DNA of 64,000 nucleotides, taken from the NCBI GenBank assembly GCA_013407085.1, contig JACCGJ010010771.1:62001-126000 (forward strand), in the 5' to 3' direction. Made by a program: the position numbers and the translations under genes. This document shows, one piece after another, positions 29,450-40,524 of this stretch. The notes under the pieces were generated by a model. It was not told where the DNA came from. It worked only from the letters and a program-made list of their open reading frames with translations, and made no database searches. Within the stretch, counting starts at the first letter, position 1. The number at the start of each line of letters is the position of its first letter. The DNA is from Atriophallophorus winterbourni (taxonomy: Eukaryota > Platyhelminthes > Trematoda > Plagiorchiida > Microphallidae).

Positions 29450-31130
29450 TGATTGATCTTCGCCGCCCGGCCAGTGACATCGACCAGTTTCCGAAAAAAA
29501 TCAAATGGCGCGAAGCAACCAACAACTGGACATCGGAGAAAAGAACATCAACAGGCAGCAAACAACATTACTGCCCCTTTTCTTCATTTTCCTTTCTCAT
29601 TGACTTTAACCATGATTTTTCTGCACAATGCAGTGACTCCATAAAAGATAAGATTCGGATTACGAGAATTGTTCTGTGAGCCAAGACGAGGAGGTTTAAA
29701 AGGCAAAGTCATCACTAGAACGCAGTCGTCAGCTAACCCCGTTGGCCTAACCCCAAAGTAACAGCTGTCCATGCAATCCGTTTAACAATCTCCGTATTGA
29801 AACAATATATGTGAAATGATGTGATGGTTCAAGCTGACAGTTTTTATAAGTGATGATTGCAGGCGATACAATCCCTTGACGAATGACCTTGATATTTCTC
29901 ATGCTGAATGTTAGACCAAATTGTTCACACGCCGATGAAAAACAGTAAATTTGTATTTAGAGATGTTCCTACGTCAAGGCAATAATGGCTACATCGTGTG
30001 GCAAACATTAGGTCACCGATTAGCACATCCCGCAAATTTGATCGTTCTATCAACCGGTTCAGATTGAAAATCACGCCATCACTTAGCGTACGTAGGTAAA
30101 TGACTTCTGTCTTCGTCCTAAAAGCCAGCTTCAGAGACAGAGCAAACGAGTTGCCGAACAGCGTAGAAGCAAGAACACATGCTTGCCTAATGCCTCTGTG
30201 AATTTGAAACGCTTTAGAACTGCAAGCGTTTTAATGGACTGAGACATTCATGTCAGAGTTTGAGTGGTCTTGGTGAGCAGCCTTTAAGATCAAGTATTTA
30301 AAAATCTTTCAAGCTGACGTTGTCAAATGCCTTCGGTAAATCAATATAAACAGCGTAAAATAGCATACAATGTTTTAAAAAGTTTTTTGAAGTTGTCTCT
30401 TGGAGAAGATCATGTCAACAGATAATCTTACCCTACGGAATCCACATTAGGATCTAGAGTAAACGCTATGACTCAAATATTGTATCCGGATGTACAAGAG
30501 ATTTGAAAAATTATTGCTTACAAAATTTGGAAAGGAGATTTCTGTGTAATTGGTGCAATCACCTCTATCAGCTTTATCAACTTCATCACTTGTATTCTTA
30601 AATAGCTTGATGAACTTCGGGTCTCGCATCTCTTGTGGGACACACTCCACTTGCCAGCACTAAATAAGCAAATGATTAAGAGACTGCACAAATGCTGTTC
30701 TACGGTATTTGATGAGCTAAGGAGGGATTCCTTCGTCACCAGTGGCCTTCTCATTTGCGAAACTATTGCTTGCCTTTTGAGCTCATCACGAGTAGAATGA
30801 GTATCTAGATGTGTAATGGTTGGTACACGCTCAACATTTTCAAGTCCACGCGGTATAAACCTGTTGTCCCTAGTTGAAAGTGTTGAGAAAACCTCATCTA
30901 ATCATTCCGTTTGCTGAGTTCTGTCGACAATTGGGTTACTTGTTACAGACTTAATGGGAGCCGTTTCAATTTTGTTCGGACCAATGGCTAAAATGATCGC
31001 AATATGCTTACCACGAAAATCTCCAGTAACCGCAGCTTTTTGGAAACTGAGGCTAATTTCAGTCTACTAGTCGTAAGCGGGTCCATGATTCAGGCTCTAC
31101 GCCAGTCGAGCCAGAGCTTTTAACAGTGAT
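29450..31130 (-). pseudogene. RTE-A LINE, decayed minus-strand copy in duplication B
   Basis: Parallel to the copy at 13390-15330. The minus strand at 30754-30518 reads MRRPLVTKESLLSSSNTVEQH then LCSLLIICLFSAGKWS, the out-of-frame counterpart of the region at 36170-36250. Stops are frequent, and it has no function as an element. Confidence 0.75.
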
Positions 31131-32313
31131 CTGCTGCTTAACCAAAGAAGCGGAATAGAGTGTCCTATCCATTGGTACGTTGAGATGTACTGTAGGGCAG
31201 TTCAATATGGAGAACTAGATGTTGCTCATGCAGCAGGTTCTCCTTTTCCACTTCATCACATGAACCAAAGAAACAGCTACACTGATACGTTTGGACAACG
31301 AGACCGTCGCAGGACTGCGGTTAGGTTGAATCCTGTAGCCTTTCCCATTGTTGGAATTATCCACAAGGCATTGGTGGTTTGAGATAATGGTTTTCATTCC
31401 CCTATGCATTAATAAATTACGAGCACCCATGCCATACGCAAAATAAATTTGCGGCGACAGTCGGCCGCCTTCGCCCCATCACATGTTAGTAGAAGCAATT
31501 CCGCCGGGTGAAACCGGACGCCAAGAACTGGATGTTTTTGTCAGAGTCCATGAGACCCAAACCATCAGATCATTTGTGGAATTTAGAGCTCATCTTGAAA
31601 ACTCTGTGCTCTGTAATAATAGTGTATTACAAGTTTTGGCCGTGTCGATCGTGTTTAATAGTAACATCAAAGTATTATTCGTTAAGGGAAAGGCAATTTT
31701 AAATTCAGAAAAAAAGGTTTATTCAAAAACATGTTTCAAACCAGGATGAAACGAATTTAATTGCTCGCATGTAATTATCTCTGAACTAAGTCAGAATTTA
31801 ACGGACATGGAACGATTTCAATGATAATTCCATTCGAGGTGCTAATAACGGTAGGCCTGCTAATTGTTCACACCACCTTCACTCATGTGCTTAGTGAGGT
31901 GAATATTTTAAAGCACGTACTATCACTTCGGGTCATTGGCTAGTTAAAGGACAGAAACACGGCATCAGATACAACACACATGGGCTAAATGGGATTATTA
32001 AATGGGGCAACTAATATTATTTTCGACATCACCGAAAGTTCGAGCAACGGATTAGAATGCTAATGAGAAGCTAAAAACGTGCCTATGCGAAAAATAGGAA
32101 AGTGGTGGTTTTGTGCGCATTGCTGGATGACATGTCACGCAATCACATTAATTGAACTGTTAGTTATAAGTAGGTAAAATTAGGTTTGGCAAAAGCCAAG
32201 TCCTAACAGTTGTACTCGGTGTACTTTGCGGCACTCTCTCACTTCCAATACAGTTCAAATGACAATTGTAAGGGTGAAAATGGGGTCAGTTTGAATAAGA
32301 AGGAATTTCAATT

Positions 32314-32426
32314 CCAAAATATTCATTTGCATGCCTTTCCGTCACACACAACCCACGACCGGTTTCGTGTTGTTTGCACTCATTAGGTAGGGACAGTAAG
32401 ATCAGGATCCGCATGCACTTTCATTT
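32314..32426 (-). mobile_element. 113-bp hammerhead-repeat insertion with empty-site counterpart
   Basis: Absent from duplication A, where 16511-16530 reads uninterrupted. The flanks TTTCAATT (left) and TTTCATTT (right) suggest a short target duplication. On the minus strand: CCTACTGTCC-like lead-in, CTAATGA (32386-32380; one change from core), stem II remnant, intact GAAA, CCGGTC, GTGGG and ATGCAAATGA. It belongs to the same subfamily as the 10.4-11.7 kb cluster. Confidence 0.8.
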
Positions 32427-32852
32427 CGGTTTTTACTACGTTGTTCTGCTTACTGGCAGTAAATATAAAAACCATTTTTCAACCAAATTATTCGAGTTTG
32501 ATTGAGTAGGAGAGACGCTTCAAAAAATAAGAGGAGATAATTGTCACGGACTCGTTATATATATTCTTTCATCGGATTTTAATATATCTGTTTATGAAAT
32601 GCTAGTGAGGTGTTTCACAACACGTGTTACGTTTTACTTTTTAATTGCTAAACATTAAAGTTTCAACATATTTGGTGTTGCTCACATCATCAAATTATTA
32701 GAGAACAGAAACAGATTTATTTGTCATCATATTCTGTTGAAAATTTCTCGATGAAATGAAAGACAGAAAGTCAGGTTGATGATTATTAACCGCTCATTAA
32801 GGAATCAAAAATTTTCCCGAGCGAAATTTCACGGAGGCTACTTTTGTGCTGG

Positions 32853-33092
32853 TCACTCCGATCGACTAATGATTTTCAAGAATCCTTCTTCCAATTGATC
32901 TTGTATAATCCGTTCACGTTCCTTCTTGGGGAAGGGATGCAGTTTGCTCCCATTCAACCAGATTATCTCTCCGGCGTCTACGATAACTCCGATGGAGGGT
33001 GAACCTCTGGCGATTGTGGTATAGCGCGGCAAACAGATTGTGCTTATAAAACCAAACTGTGGAGATGAGCAAGACCAAACGCTTGTTATCAT
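32853..33092 (-). CDS. Exon-like ORF inside duplication B
   Basis: Minus-strand frame reading LPRYTTIARGSPSIGVIVDA, GEIIWLNGSKLHPFPK, KERERIIQDQLEEGFLKII and a TGA stop. It is longer than the damaged homologue in duplication A. It has charged, protein-like composition, and the similarity between copies continues as amino acids. The family is not recognised. Confidence 0.3.
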   Translation of the reverse strand: MITSVWSCSSPQFGFISTICLPRYTTIARGSPSIGVIVDAGEIIWLNGSKLHPFPKKERERIIQDQLEEGFLKIISRSE

Positions 33093-33374
33093 TTAAACTC
33101 GCATTGTATCAAGACGTAAAATATTTTTATTTACACTTCCAGTAATAAATTAACAAATAATATAAGAAACTAGGAGGACAAATACCTACATGCACCATAT
33201 AAAGCTTTTAAAATGCAACCATTCCCTTTGTACTCAATATGTAACAAAACCGTGTTCTGTAAAACCGAATTCGCTGTAAAGTGTGAAGAGTAAGAATAAA
33301 TAATTATGATGGCAGAAAACCAAGTCACATCCTCGCAGAACAACAATGCCTCTTTGACAGTCATCTTTGCAACC

Positions 33375-33560
33375 AATACATAGAAGCATACGTACATACT
33401 TATGTACATGCATAATTTCATCCATCCATACACACATATATACAGCATTCACAAATACAAACATGTATACATTTTTTACATAGACACATACAAACATACA
33501 CAAACATATATACATACATCTATGCATACATTCACACACATACATACATACATACAAACT
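33375..33560. repeat. TACA-type microsatellite
   Basis: Imperfect TACA/CATA repeats at the end of duplication B, parallel to 17395-17667. Confidence 0.9.
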
Positions 33561-33945
33561 GTTGTTTATTTCTTTTACGTCAATATCATCTTCCACTCTG
33601 CTTTTTTGACCTGACATTGCCCCATCGCTTTATGGACCCTTTTGCTTATCTTGACCTTGATTTGATGCGCACAGTTTGTCGTAAACTCGATCGCGTTGGA
33701 CATTTGGACATGTGAATTTAGCTTTGATTTGGCTCATGTACGTAAGTTGCTACGTACTCGATATTTCTATGACATTGATCAGGATTTTTACCCGGTTAAC
33801 CCCAATAATTGATGTATGTTTTCACTATATTTGATTGCCTCAAAACTGTACAGCTTTTGTTGACAAATTTTCGTTTGGTTGTGATATACCTGGGGATTTT
33901 GCGCGTCACTCAAATTGGGACGTTTACTTGGTTGTCAAATACAAT
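33561..33945. other. Non-coding spacer
   Basis: Unique-looking sequence between two TACA microsatellites; nothing recognised. Confidence 0.4.
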
Positions 33946-33947
33946 CA

Positions 33948-34190
33948 ATCAATACATACATACATACATACATACATACATACATACATACATACATACA
34001 TACATACATACATACATACATACATACATACATACATACATACATACCTACATACATACATACATACATACATACATACATACATACATACATACATACA
34101 TACATACATACATACATACATACATACATACATACATACATACATACATACATACATACATACATACATACGTACATACATACATATATA
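33948..34190. repeat. Long (TACA)n microsatellite
   Basis: About 240 bp, some 60 units, nearly perfect. It opens all three frames on both strands and creates spurious HTYIHTYI and MYVCMYVC frames. It abuts the 5' end of an RTE-A copy. Confidence 0.97.
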
Positions 34191-34194
34191 CATA

Positions 34195-37100
34195 TTTAAT
34201 TTCACACATCCGTTAGGCAGTACGAAGTTTTATTCAACTTCGCCCTGCCAACTCCTGCGACGGCATCGTTGTCCAAACGTATCAGCCTAGCTGTTCCTTT
34301 GGTTCCGGTGGTGCGGTGGAGAGGAAGAATATGATGCGTTGAAAATATTGTGCCGTCTCGCCACTGTCTGCTATCCTCATTGTGTGCATGGGGATTAGGA
34401 ATCAACCAACAAGCAGACTGTTTTTCCGCATCCGCGAAACGAACTACTAAACAACAAATGTCTGTTCTGAAACTGGGAACCTGGAACGTCCGGTCCATGC
34501 TTCCTGGATTTCATGATGACGTCTGGAACATCAGAGGCGTAAGAAAATCTGCTGTGATTAACAATGAGTTAAAGAGACTGAATGTCGACGTGGGTGCACT
34601 GCAAGAGATGCAATTACCAGACACTGGTATACTAACAGAAAGAGATTACACATTTTTGGAAAGGAAGAGGTTTCGATGAGCCTCGTTTGCATGGAGTTGG
34701 GTTTACCGTTCGAAACGTTCTACTAAAAGTAACAGAACCGAGCAGCAGCGGGAGCGAACGGATTTGGACTTTAAATCCGAAGTGCATTACTGGTACCATT
34801 ACGTCGGTAAACGTTTATGCACCCACGCTCTCTGCGACGCCTGCTGAAAAAGACGCTTTTTATCATAACCTCGCAACAGTCCTCAGAAACGTGCCACAAA
34901 GTAACTGTGTAGTGGTATTGAGTGATTTTGATGCTAGAGTTGATGCAGATTACGAGTCTTAGCAAAACTGTCTCGGGAGGTTCGGTGTAGCAAAACCAAT
35001 CAAAATAGACAACGCCTTTTAGAATTGTGCACACGGTTCAGTCTTTGTGTCAGTAACACTTTCTTTCAAACAAAAACACAGCATAAGGTCTCTTGGAAAC
35101 ATCCTTGCTCTAAGCATCAGCTTGATCATATTCTTGTTAGGCGCACGATAATAGGAAGAGTACTTCTCACCAGATCATATCAAAGCGCAGACTTTGACCA
35201 TGATTACTCACTGGTCTGTACAAAACTGAAGTTTCCCGACACGAAATTTCGGCTGCATATGCCAAGTTGCACATTCCACTTTCGGTCCGAAGAAAGCTCG
35301 AATAAGCGACTGGTTTGAAGCAAAGCTTCTGAGACGACTGCTGTGTTGGATGAGAAACGGTCAGCATTCTTTTGGTTCAAAGGTATGCCAACAGATGAAA
35401 ACTTACGACTTTTAAGAGCAGCTAGAATTAAGGTCCAACAGACTGCAAAACGATGTGCAGATGACTCATTCATTTATTCAGTCCTCTCCGTACCGAGTGG
35501 CACATGAGGCGAAGACAACTTCACGCCAGTGGTTCCGGTCTGTCGCTGCTTCCGTTGCCGTCTGCATGTGAATCCTTGTGCATGTAGTTCGCGTTCCAAC
35601 CTTCTGCGCCAAGTTTCCTTGGGCCGTCCCCTTTTTCGTTTACCTTGCGGATGCCAGTCCATGGCTACCTTCGTATGCAAACTGGGATCCATCCTGCAGC
35701 CATGACCGAACCACGGATCTGTTGTCATCGTTTCCGTAGCAGTGTAGGTTTTACGGGATAGGGTTGCTAGCCCTAAGCCCAACCCTCCTACTTTCTCAGA
35801 CGGGCTTGGGACCGTCCTTGGCGGAGTTGTGCAGATGACTATTGGACAGAAATTAGACTTAGTATCCAAAAGGCTACAGATACTGGAAATTTTCACGGTA
35901 TGTATGATGGGATCAAGAGAACCATTGGTACAAACAAACTTAAAACGGCTCTCATTATGTCTGTATCTGGTGACCCGATTGTGGACAAAACTCAGAAGAT
36001 GGAAAGATAGGTAGAGCACTTCTCCTCTCTTTACTCTAAAGACAGTACAGTTTTACCGCATGTACTTGAAAATGTCGAGCGGTTGCCGACTATTGAATAT
36101 CTAGATACACCCCTTACTCTTGATGAGCTCAATAAGGCAATCGACCGCTTAGCGAATTGGAAGGCCCCTGGTGACGACGGAATTCCACCTGAGCTCATCG
36201 AATGCTGTAGAGCAGCATTATTAAAACCTCTTCACCATTTGCTTCATTAGTGCTGGCAGGAGTAGTGTGTCCCACAAGAGATGCGGGACACAAAAATCAC
36301 CACGCTATTTAAGAACAAAGGAGATAGAAGAGACTGAAACAATTACTAAGGAATCTCCCATCTGAATGTTGTTGACAAATTGTTTGCTAAAGTCTTACAG
36401 ATCCGGCTGCAATTTTTAGCTGATAGAATTTACTCCGAATCTCAATGTGGCTTCCGCAAGGAAAGATCAACCGTCGACATGATGTTCTCCCTGAGACAAC
36501 TTCAAGAAAAGTTTCGCGAACAGCGTATGTCATTATACGCTGTTTTTATTGATTTAACAAACACATTCGACTACGCCAGCAGGAAGGGTCTTTTCAAAAT
36601 GCCTGATTTGATAGGCTGCCCCCAAGCTCGTTATTTGTTTACACTCACGCATGAAGGGCTCAGTCCATTTTAACGGTTTCAGCTCAGAAGCCTTTGAAAT
36701 TCGCCGAGGCGTCAAACAAGGGTGTGTTCTTGCTTCCACGCTGTTCGGCTTTTTCTGTGCTCTGCTTCTGAAGCACGCTTTCAAGACGAGGACAGAAGGC
36801 ATTTAAGGCAAGCTCTTCAACCTTAACCGGATGAGAGCAAAGACCAATGCACGAAATTTGCTAATCCGTGACCTGCTGTTTGCCGACGATGCAGCCTTTA
36901 TTGCTCACTCCCAAGAGCACCTCCAGTCGCTAATAGAGGTGCATGTAAAGACTTTGGGCGACCAAGCAGCATGAGGAAGACCGAAGTCCTTCCTCAAGGG
37001 ACTTTATCGCCTCCCATCATTTCTGTTGGAAACTGTCAGCTTGAATCAGTACATCATTTCATATACCTTGGTTCAACCATTGCAGATAACATCTCGCTAG

Positions 37101-37863
37101 ACTCGGAGATTGATAAGCAGTTGTCATTGTGTCCCGATTGAACTCTCGTGTTTGGGGTGACCGCAAGCTGACTGTAAAGACAAAGATGATGGTGTACAGT
37201 GCGTGCGTACTAAATGCTTCACTGTAATGCAGTGAAACCTATACTAGCCACGTGAGACACGAACGGAAGCTGAATGATTCCCATCTACGAAGCATTCGTC
37301 GAATTTTGAACATATCGTGGATGGACAGAGTGACTAATGCTGAAATGCATGTTCACCCTATTGCGACAGCGCTGCCAGTGGTTGCTTGGTCATGTCTGCA
37401 GAATGGAAAATGATCGTATTCCGAAGGATCTACTCTATGGTTAGTTGCAATTGGGAAGTCCACCATTGGGCAGACTGCACTTGCAGTACAAAGACGTTTG
37501 CGAAAGAGGTGTGAAAACTCTTGGCATTGACCCGGTGAGTTGGGAAGAACTTGCTTTTGACCTCTCACATTGGAGGCATTGTGTAAAGCGTCGTCTGCAA
37601 GCTCTAGAGGAGCAGATACAGCTCTTTCGTGCTGAACGTAAATCACGCCGCTGGCGTGCAACTGACTCCCTACAACCGACTTCTGACTGTCGTTGCAAGC
37701 AATGCAGGAGAGATTGTTCCTTCTGAATCTGGCTGCTTAGTCATTCAAAAAGCTGTAAAACATGAAATTCATGTGATTGTAAAAGAAATCAATGGTCAAC
37801 ATCGACAGGAGGTGGCCTACATCAACTGCTATTTCTACCATAAAACTTTCTGAGTTCTGAGTT
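34195..37863 (+). pseudogene. RTE-A LINE, plus-strand near-full-length copy
   Basis: An ORF-like start at ATG 34458 reads SVLKLGTWNVRSML, an APE endonuclease N-terminus. LKRLNVDVGALQEMQLPDTG, the HKVSWKHP block near 35060-35105 and QSADFDHDYSLV near 35185 (SDH-type motif degenerate) follow. RT: IRLQFLADRIYSESQCGFRK, YAVFIDLTNTFD, RRGVKQGCVLA and FADDAAF (FADD at 36879-36890). The C-terminal zinc-finger-like CRRDC region is near 37690-37720. The 3' end carries a GAGTTCT repeat tail near 37853. Many stops and frameshifts, plus a 361-bp insertion at 35467, make it inactive. Confidence 0.85.
35467..35827 (-). mobile_element. Internally deleted RTE-B derivative with 13-bp target duplication
   Basis: Flanked by TGTGCAGATGACT at 35454-35466 and 35828-35840. 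On the minus strand the first ~115 bp match the 5' end of RTE-B (44917-45035). After a junction near 35712 the remainder matches the RTE-B 3' end (47812-48045: RMDPSLHTKVAMDWHPQ, KRGRPKETWRRRLERELHAQ), ending in a GAATAAATGAATG tail. About 2.8 kb of the parent is missing. It cannot encode a polymerase and must have been mobilised in trans. Confidence 0.85.
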
Positions 37864-37865
37864 CT

Positions 37866-38350
37866 GAATATATCGCTTGCCAAGTATCATTTATACGATT
37901 TGAATAAACATGCAAAAAATTTCATTTCAGAAAATTTCTCTAACAGGTCATCAGAATGTTTAACTAATAAACGACATCGTTTCCTGTGTTGCTGTTGCGA
38001 TTGCTGCGCAAGTTGAGATGGTTCACGTTGAAGTGGATTTCAAGGTCTCGTTTCTGTTCTCCGATAAATCAAAAAGTTGGAACACACCGATGCTCTTTAA
38101 AGCGAAATTAGTTTCGAGTGCGCGCAACAGGATAGTCCTCATCCGTCTGCCAATGAAAGACAAATACGGAATGTGGGAATGTTACATTTAACAGTCTCTT
38201 CGTTTGGACAATCATTTTTGTTTTGATCATTTCAATGCGTGTTAATAAGCGAAAGCCTTAACATACTTTTCCCGGTTGAACAACCAGTTTGTTGTCTTTG
38301 TTAATTTGAAAAATCGAATTTACTTGGGAATGACATACACTCTTTTAATT
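37866..38350 (+). repeat. Dispersed ~500-bp repeat with conserved ORF (copy 2)
   Basis: Counterpart of 9575-10075. The frame around 37963-38190 reads NDIVSCVAVAIAAQVEMVHV, FKVSFLFSDKSKSWNTPML and FKAKLVSSARNRIVLIRLPM. The RTE-A 3' tail joins it directly on the left. Confidence 0.6.
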
Positions 38351-40125
38351 GAACCAACCACACGTAGATCTAGAAAAGGGGGACAACAAGCAGCATTTAC
38401 ACCGAGTGGCTAACTATCACCTGGTGACTATGGATGTTTAGAAAACAAACAGAAAATCGGGTGACGATGATGAATAAGCGTTTCGAAAATTTTTATATAT
38501 AAGTAATTCGTGTGTAAGTGATTCAGAATACGCATTGATTTCGCCCCTATTAGTCCATCTCGCAGAGGTACTTGTATTTTGTGCGAGTATATATCAAAAG
38601 AAGCATACATTTATATCGAAAAGGACATTATGCTACAACTGTTTCCCAAGAACCTTTTATCCTGATACTTTCCTGGGATTTTCTTAACTGAAGTCTTTCA
38701 AGCAATCTGATTTTTCCCTCTATGCAGCAAGATATTGCTGTCGCAGATTTTCTTCTGATCCGCTTCATCTACCCGATAAAAATGATTTCGAATCGTTACT
38801 CAACAAGATTCACCCGTTTTCGAAGGAAACTATTAAAGTGGCAATCGTTATTTTTGTTTGGCACATTTCAGAAGTACATATCGCAGAATAATGCAATATT
38901 ATGCCATTGTGTTATGTTGATTGGTTGTATAAAGGCATGAATTAGTGAAAAAACAACTAGCATTTCAGCTAAAAGATGCTAATATAATTCGGTCAGGTTT
39001 CTCCCACGTGAATTTCTCAGAATGAATTTGCATTCGTTCGATAAAGCAACGTTTGGACTTTTTATTTCAGGCGCTACTCATGAGTAGCCAATATTTTCGA
39101 AATCATTCAAAACGTACGTAAATTATTAGGACCGAACCCTATTTAATTAGTTTTGGCTATTCGAAGATATGAGGATAGTGTTTGTGAGTTTGATCAACTG
39201 AAACACTCTTGCAGGAAATACCAAGTCTTTTTAATGCGTCGTTTAAATCATGTGAACGTAATTGCTGCTTAGTATTTCTCATAAAAACATGAATCGAAAA
39301 TGTTCATTTTCATCATTTGTGTCGATCATCATCAAATGTTACCAAGCTATTAATATTGATTAATGCGTTAGAAGAATCCATGCAAATGCACACAGTACAG
39401 CATTAATTCTGCATGACAATCCGCAATGGCCATGTAATAGACAGGTGTACAATGATCAAATGCTAAATAGTGATCATGCTAATCATCTTCCAATTTATTG
39501 TGGTTCTGCTCACATATAAGCACAGTGGAAGACTATTTAAAACGAAGTGGATTAATTGTCAAGGATTGAGTTGCAGGCGATTGTTGTGAATGTTTTTCCA
39601 AACTGCATATATTTATGCTCCTCGAACTTCTCATGAAATCAGGATATTGAAGATCAAATTCATGAGTTTACACTGGTTTCTCAAAAAACTGGCCATAGGG
39701 TAAGTTTGAAAGCACCGTCTAAAATTCCGTTTTACTTTCACAATACATGAATAACAACGGAATATTCATTTGAATCTAGGTTGCTCAAGCCAGGATTGCA
39801 TACACAGCTTTAAGTTGTGAATTTTTATCCTTGATTGTAAATAGTATCATCAACGTAGGCTGCCTGAATGCACATGGCGAAATATACAGCAACAATTTTT
39901 TTGTTATAATACCCATTCAACCAATGCTGACGTAATTGGAAGTGACGATGAACAGTATAAAACAAAGGATATAAGTTGCAAAATCTGATGTGGTTTTTCA
40001 TTCCTTTCAAAATTGCCTACTATACTGAATGTTTCATCGCAACCCCATAAATAACTTGTAAAATGAGCGAGGAAGCTGCACGTTTTACTACATTCATCTT
40101 CCGTTCGCCTAAAGATAGGAAATAA
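38351..40125. other. Non-coding stretch, nothing recognised
   Basis: About 1.8 kb of AT-rich sequence. Short frames only, none with recognisable composition. Confidence 0.45.
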
Positions 40126-40129
40126 TTCA

Positions 40130-40522
40130 CAAATGTTTCTGTTAAACCCCTTTCGTCGATGTCTACCATGGATGTACTTCTTAAGCGCATAATTGTTTCA
40201 GTCTTCGCAGCATTTTGATTGGCTAAACAGTCTGGTACGAGAAGGAATATCTCTACCGCAGCGCTCAAGCGATAGACAGTACTCAGTCTATCGGCGTCAG
40301 TTGCATGCAGGATGTACGATCGACGTTCAACCGCCAGGCGATGTATCTGCCTTTCTTCGGGTCGGAAAAGACGTTTACACAGAGCCTGTAATATGAGCAG
40401 TCAAGAGATTGTTCTTCTTAAACATAAGGGTCGATGTCAAGAGCTTTCTTATCTCTATTGCAAATGTCATTTTACCAAAAGTGCGATATGCCATTGGTCG
40501 ACATTCTGACTTCAAATCACCA
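40130..40522 (-). pseudogene. RTE-A LINE 3' fragment, minus strand
   Basis: Aligns with 28313-28680 and the reverse complement of 37450-37830. It is strongly diverged and contains no intact motif. Confidence 0.6.
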
Positions 40523-40524
40523 TG

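Larger units (their letters stand above)
29366..33560. repeat. Segmental duplication, copy B
   Basis: Collinear with 13577-17640. It contains the same minus-strand RTE-A (29450-31130), the shared GC-richer block at 31445-31580, an intact 70-bp segment missing from copy A near 32866-32935, and an extra hammerhead repeat at 32314-32426. Confidence 0.85.

Noticed and set aside
33809..34290. Long frames on both strands rich in HTYI or MYVC repeats
   Set aside because: Produced solely by the (TACA)n microsatellite.
35474..36019. 181-codon minus-strand frame with a GRPKETWRRRLERELHAQ terminus as a host gene
   Set aside because: It spans the 361-bp RTE-B derivative and flanking antisense RTE-A sequence; the apparent length is fortuitous.
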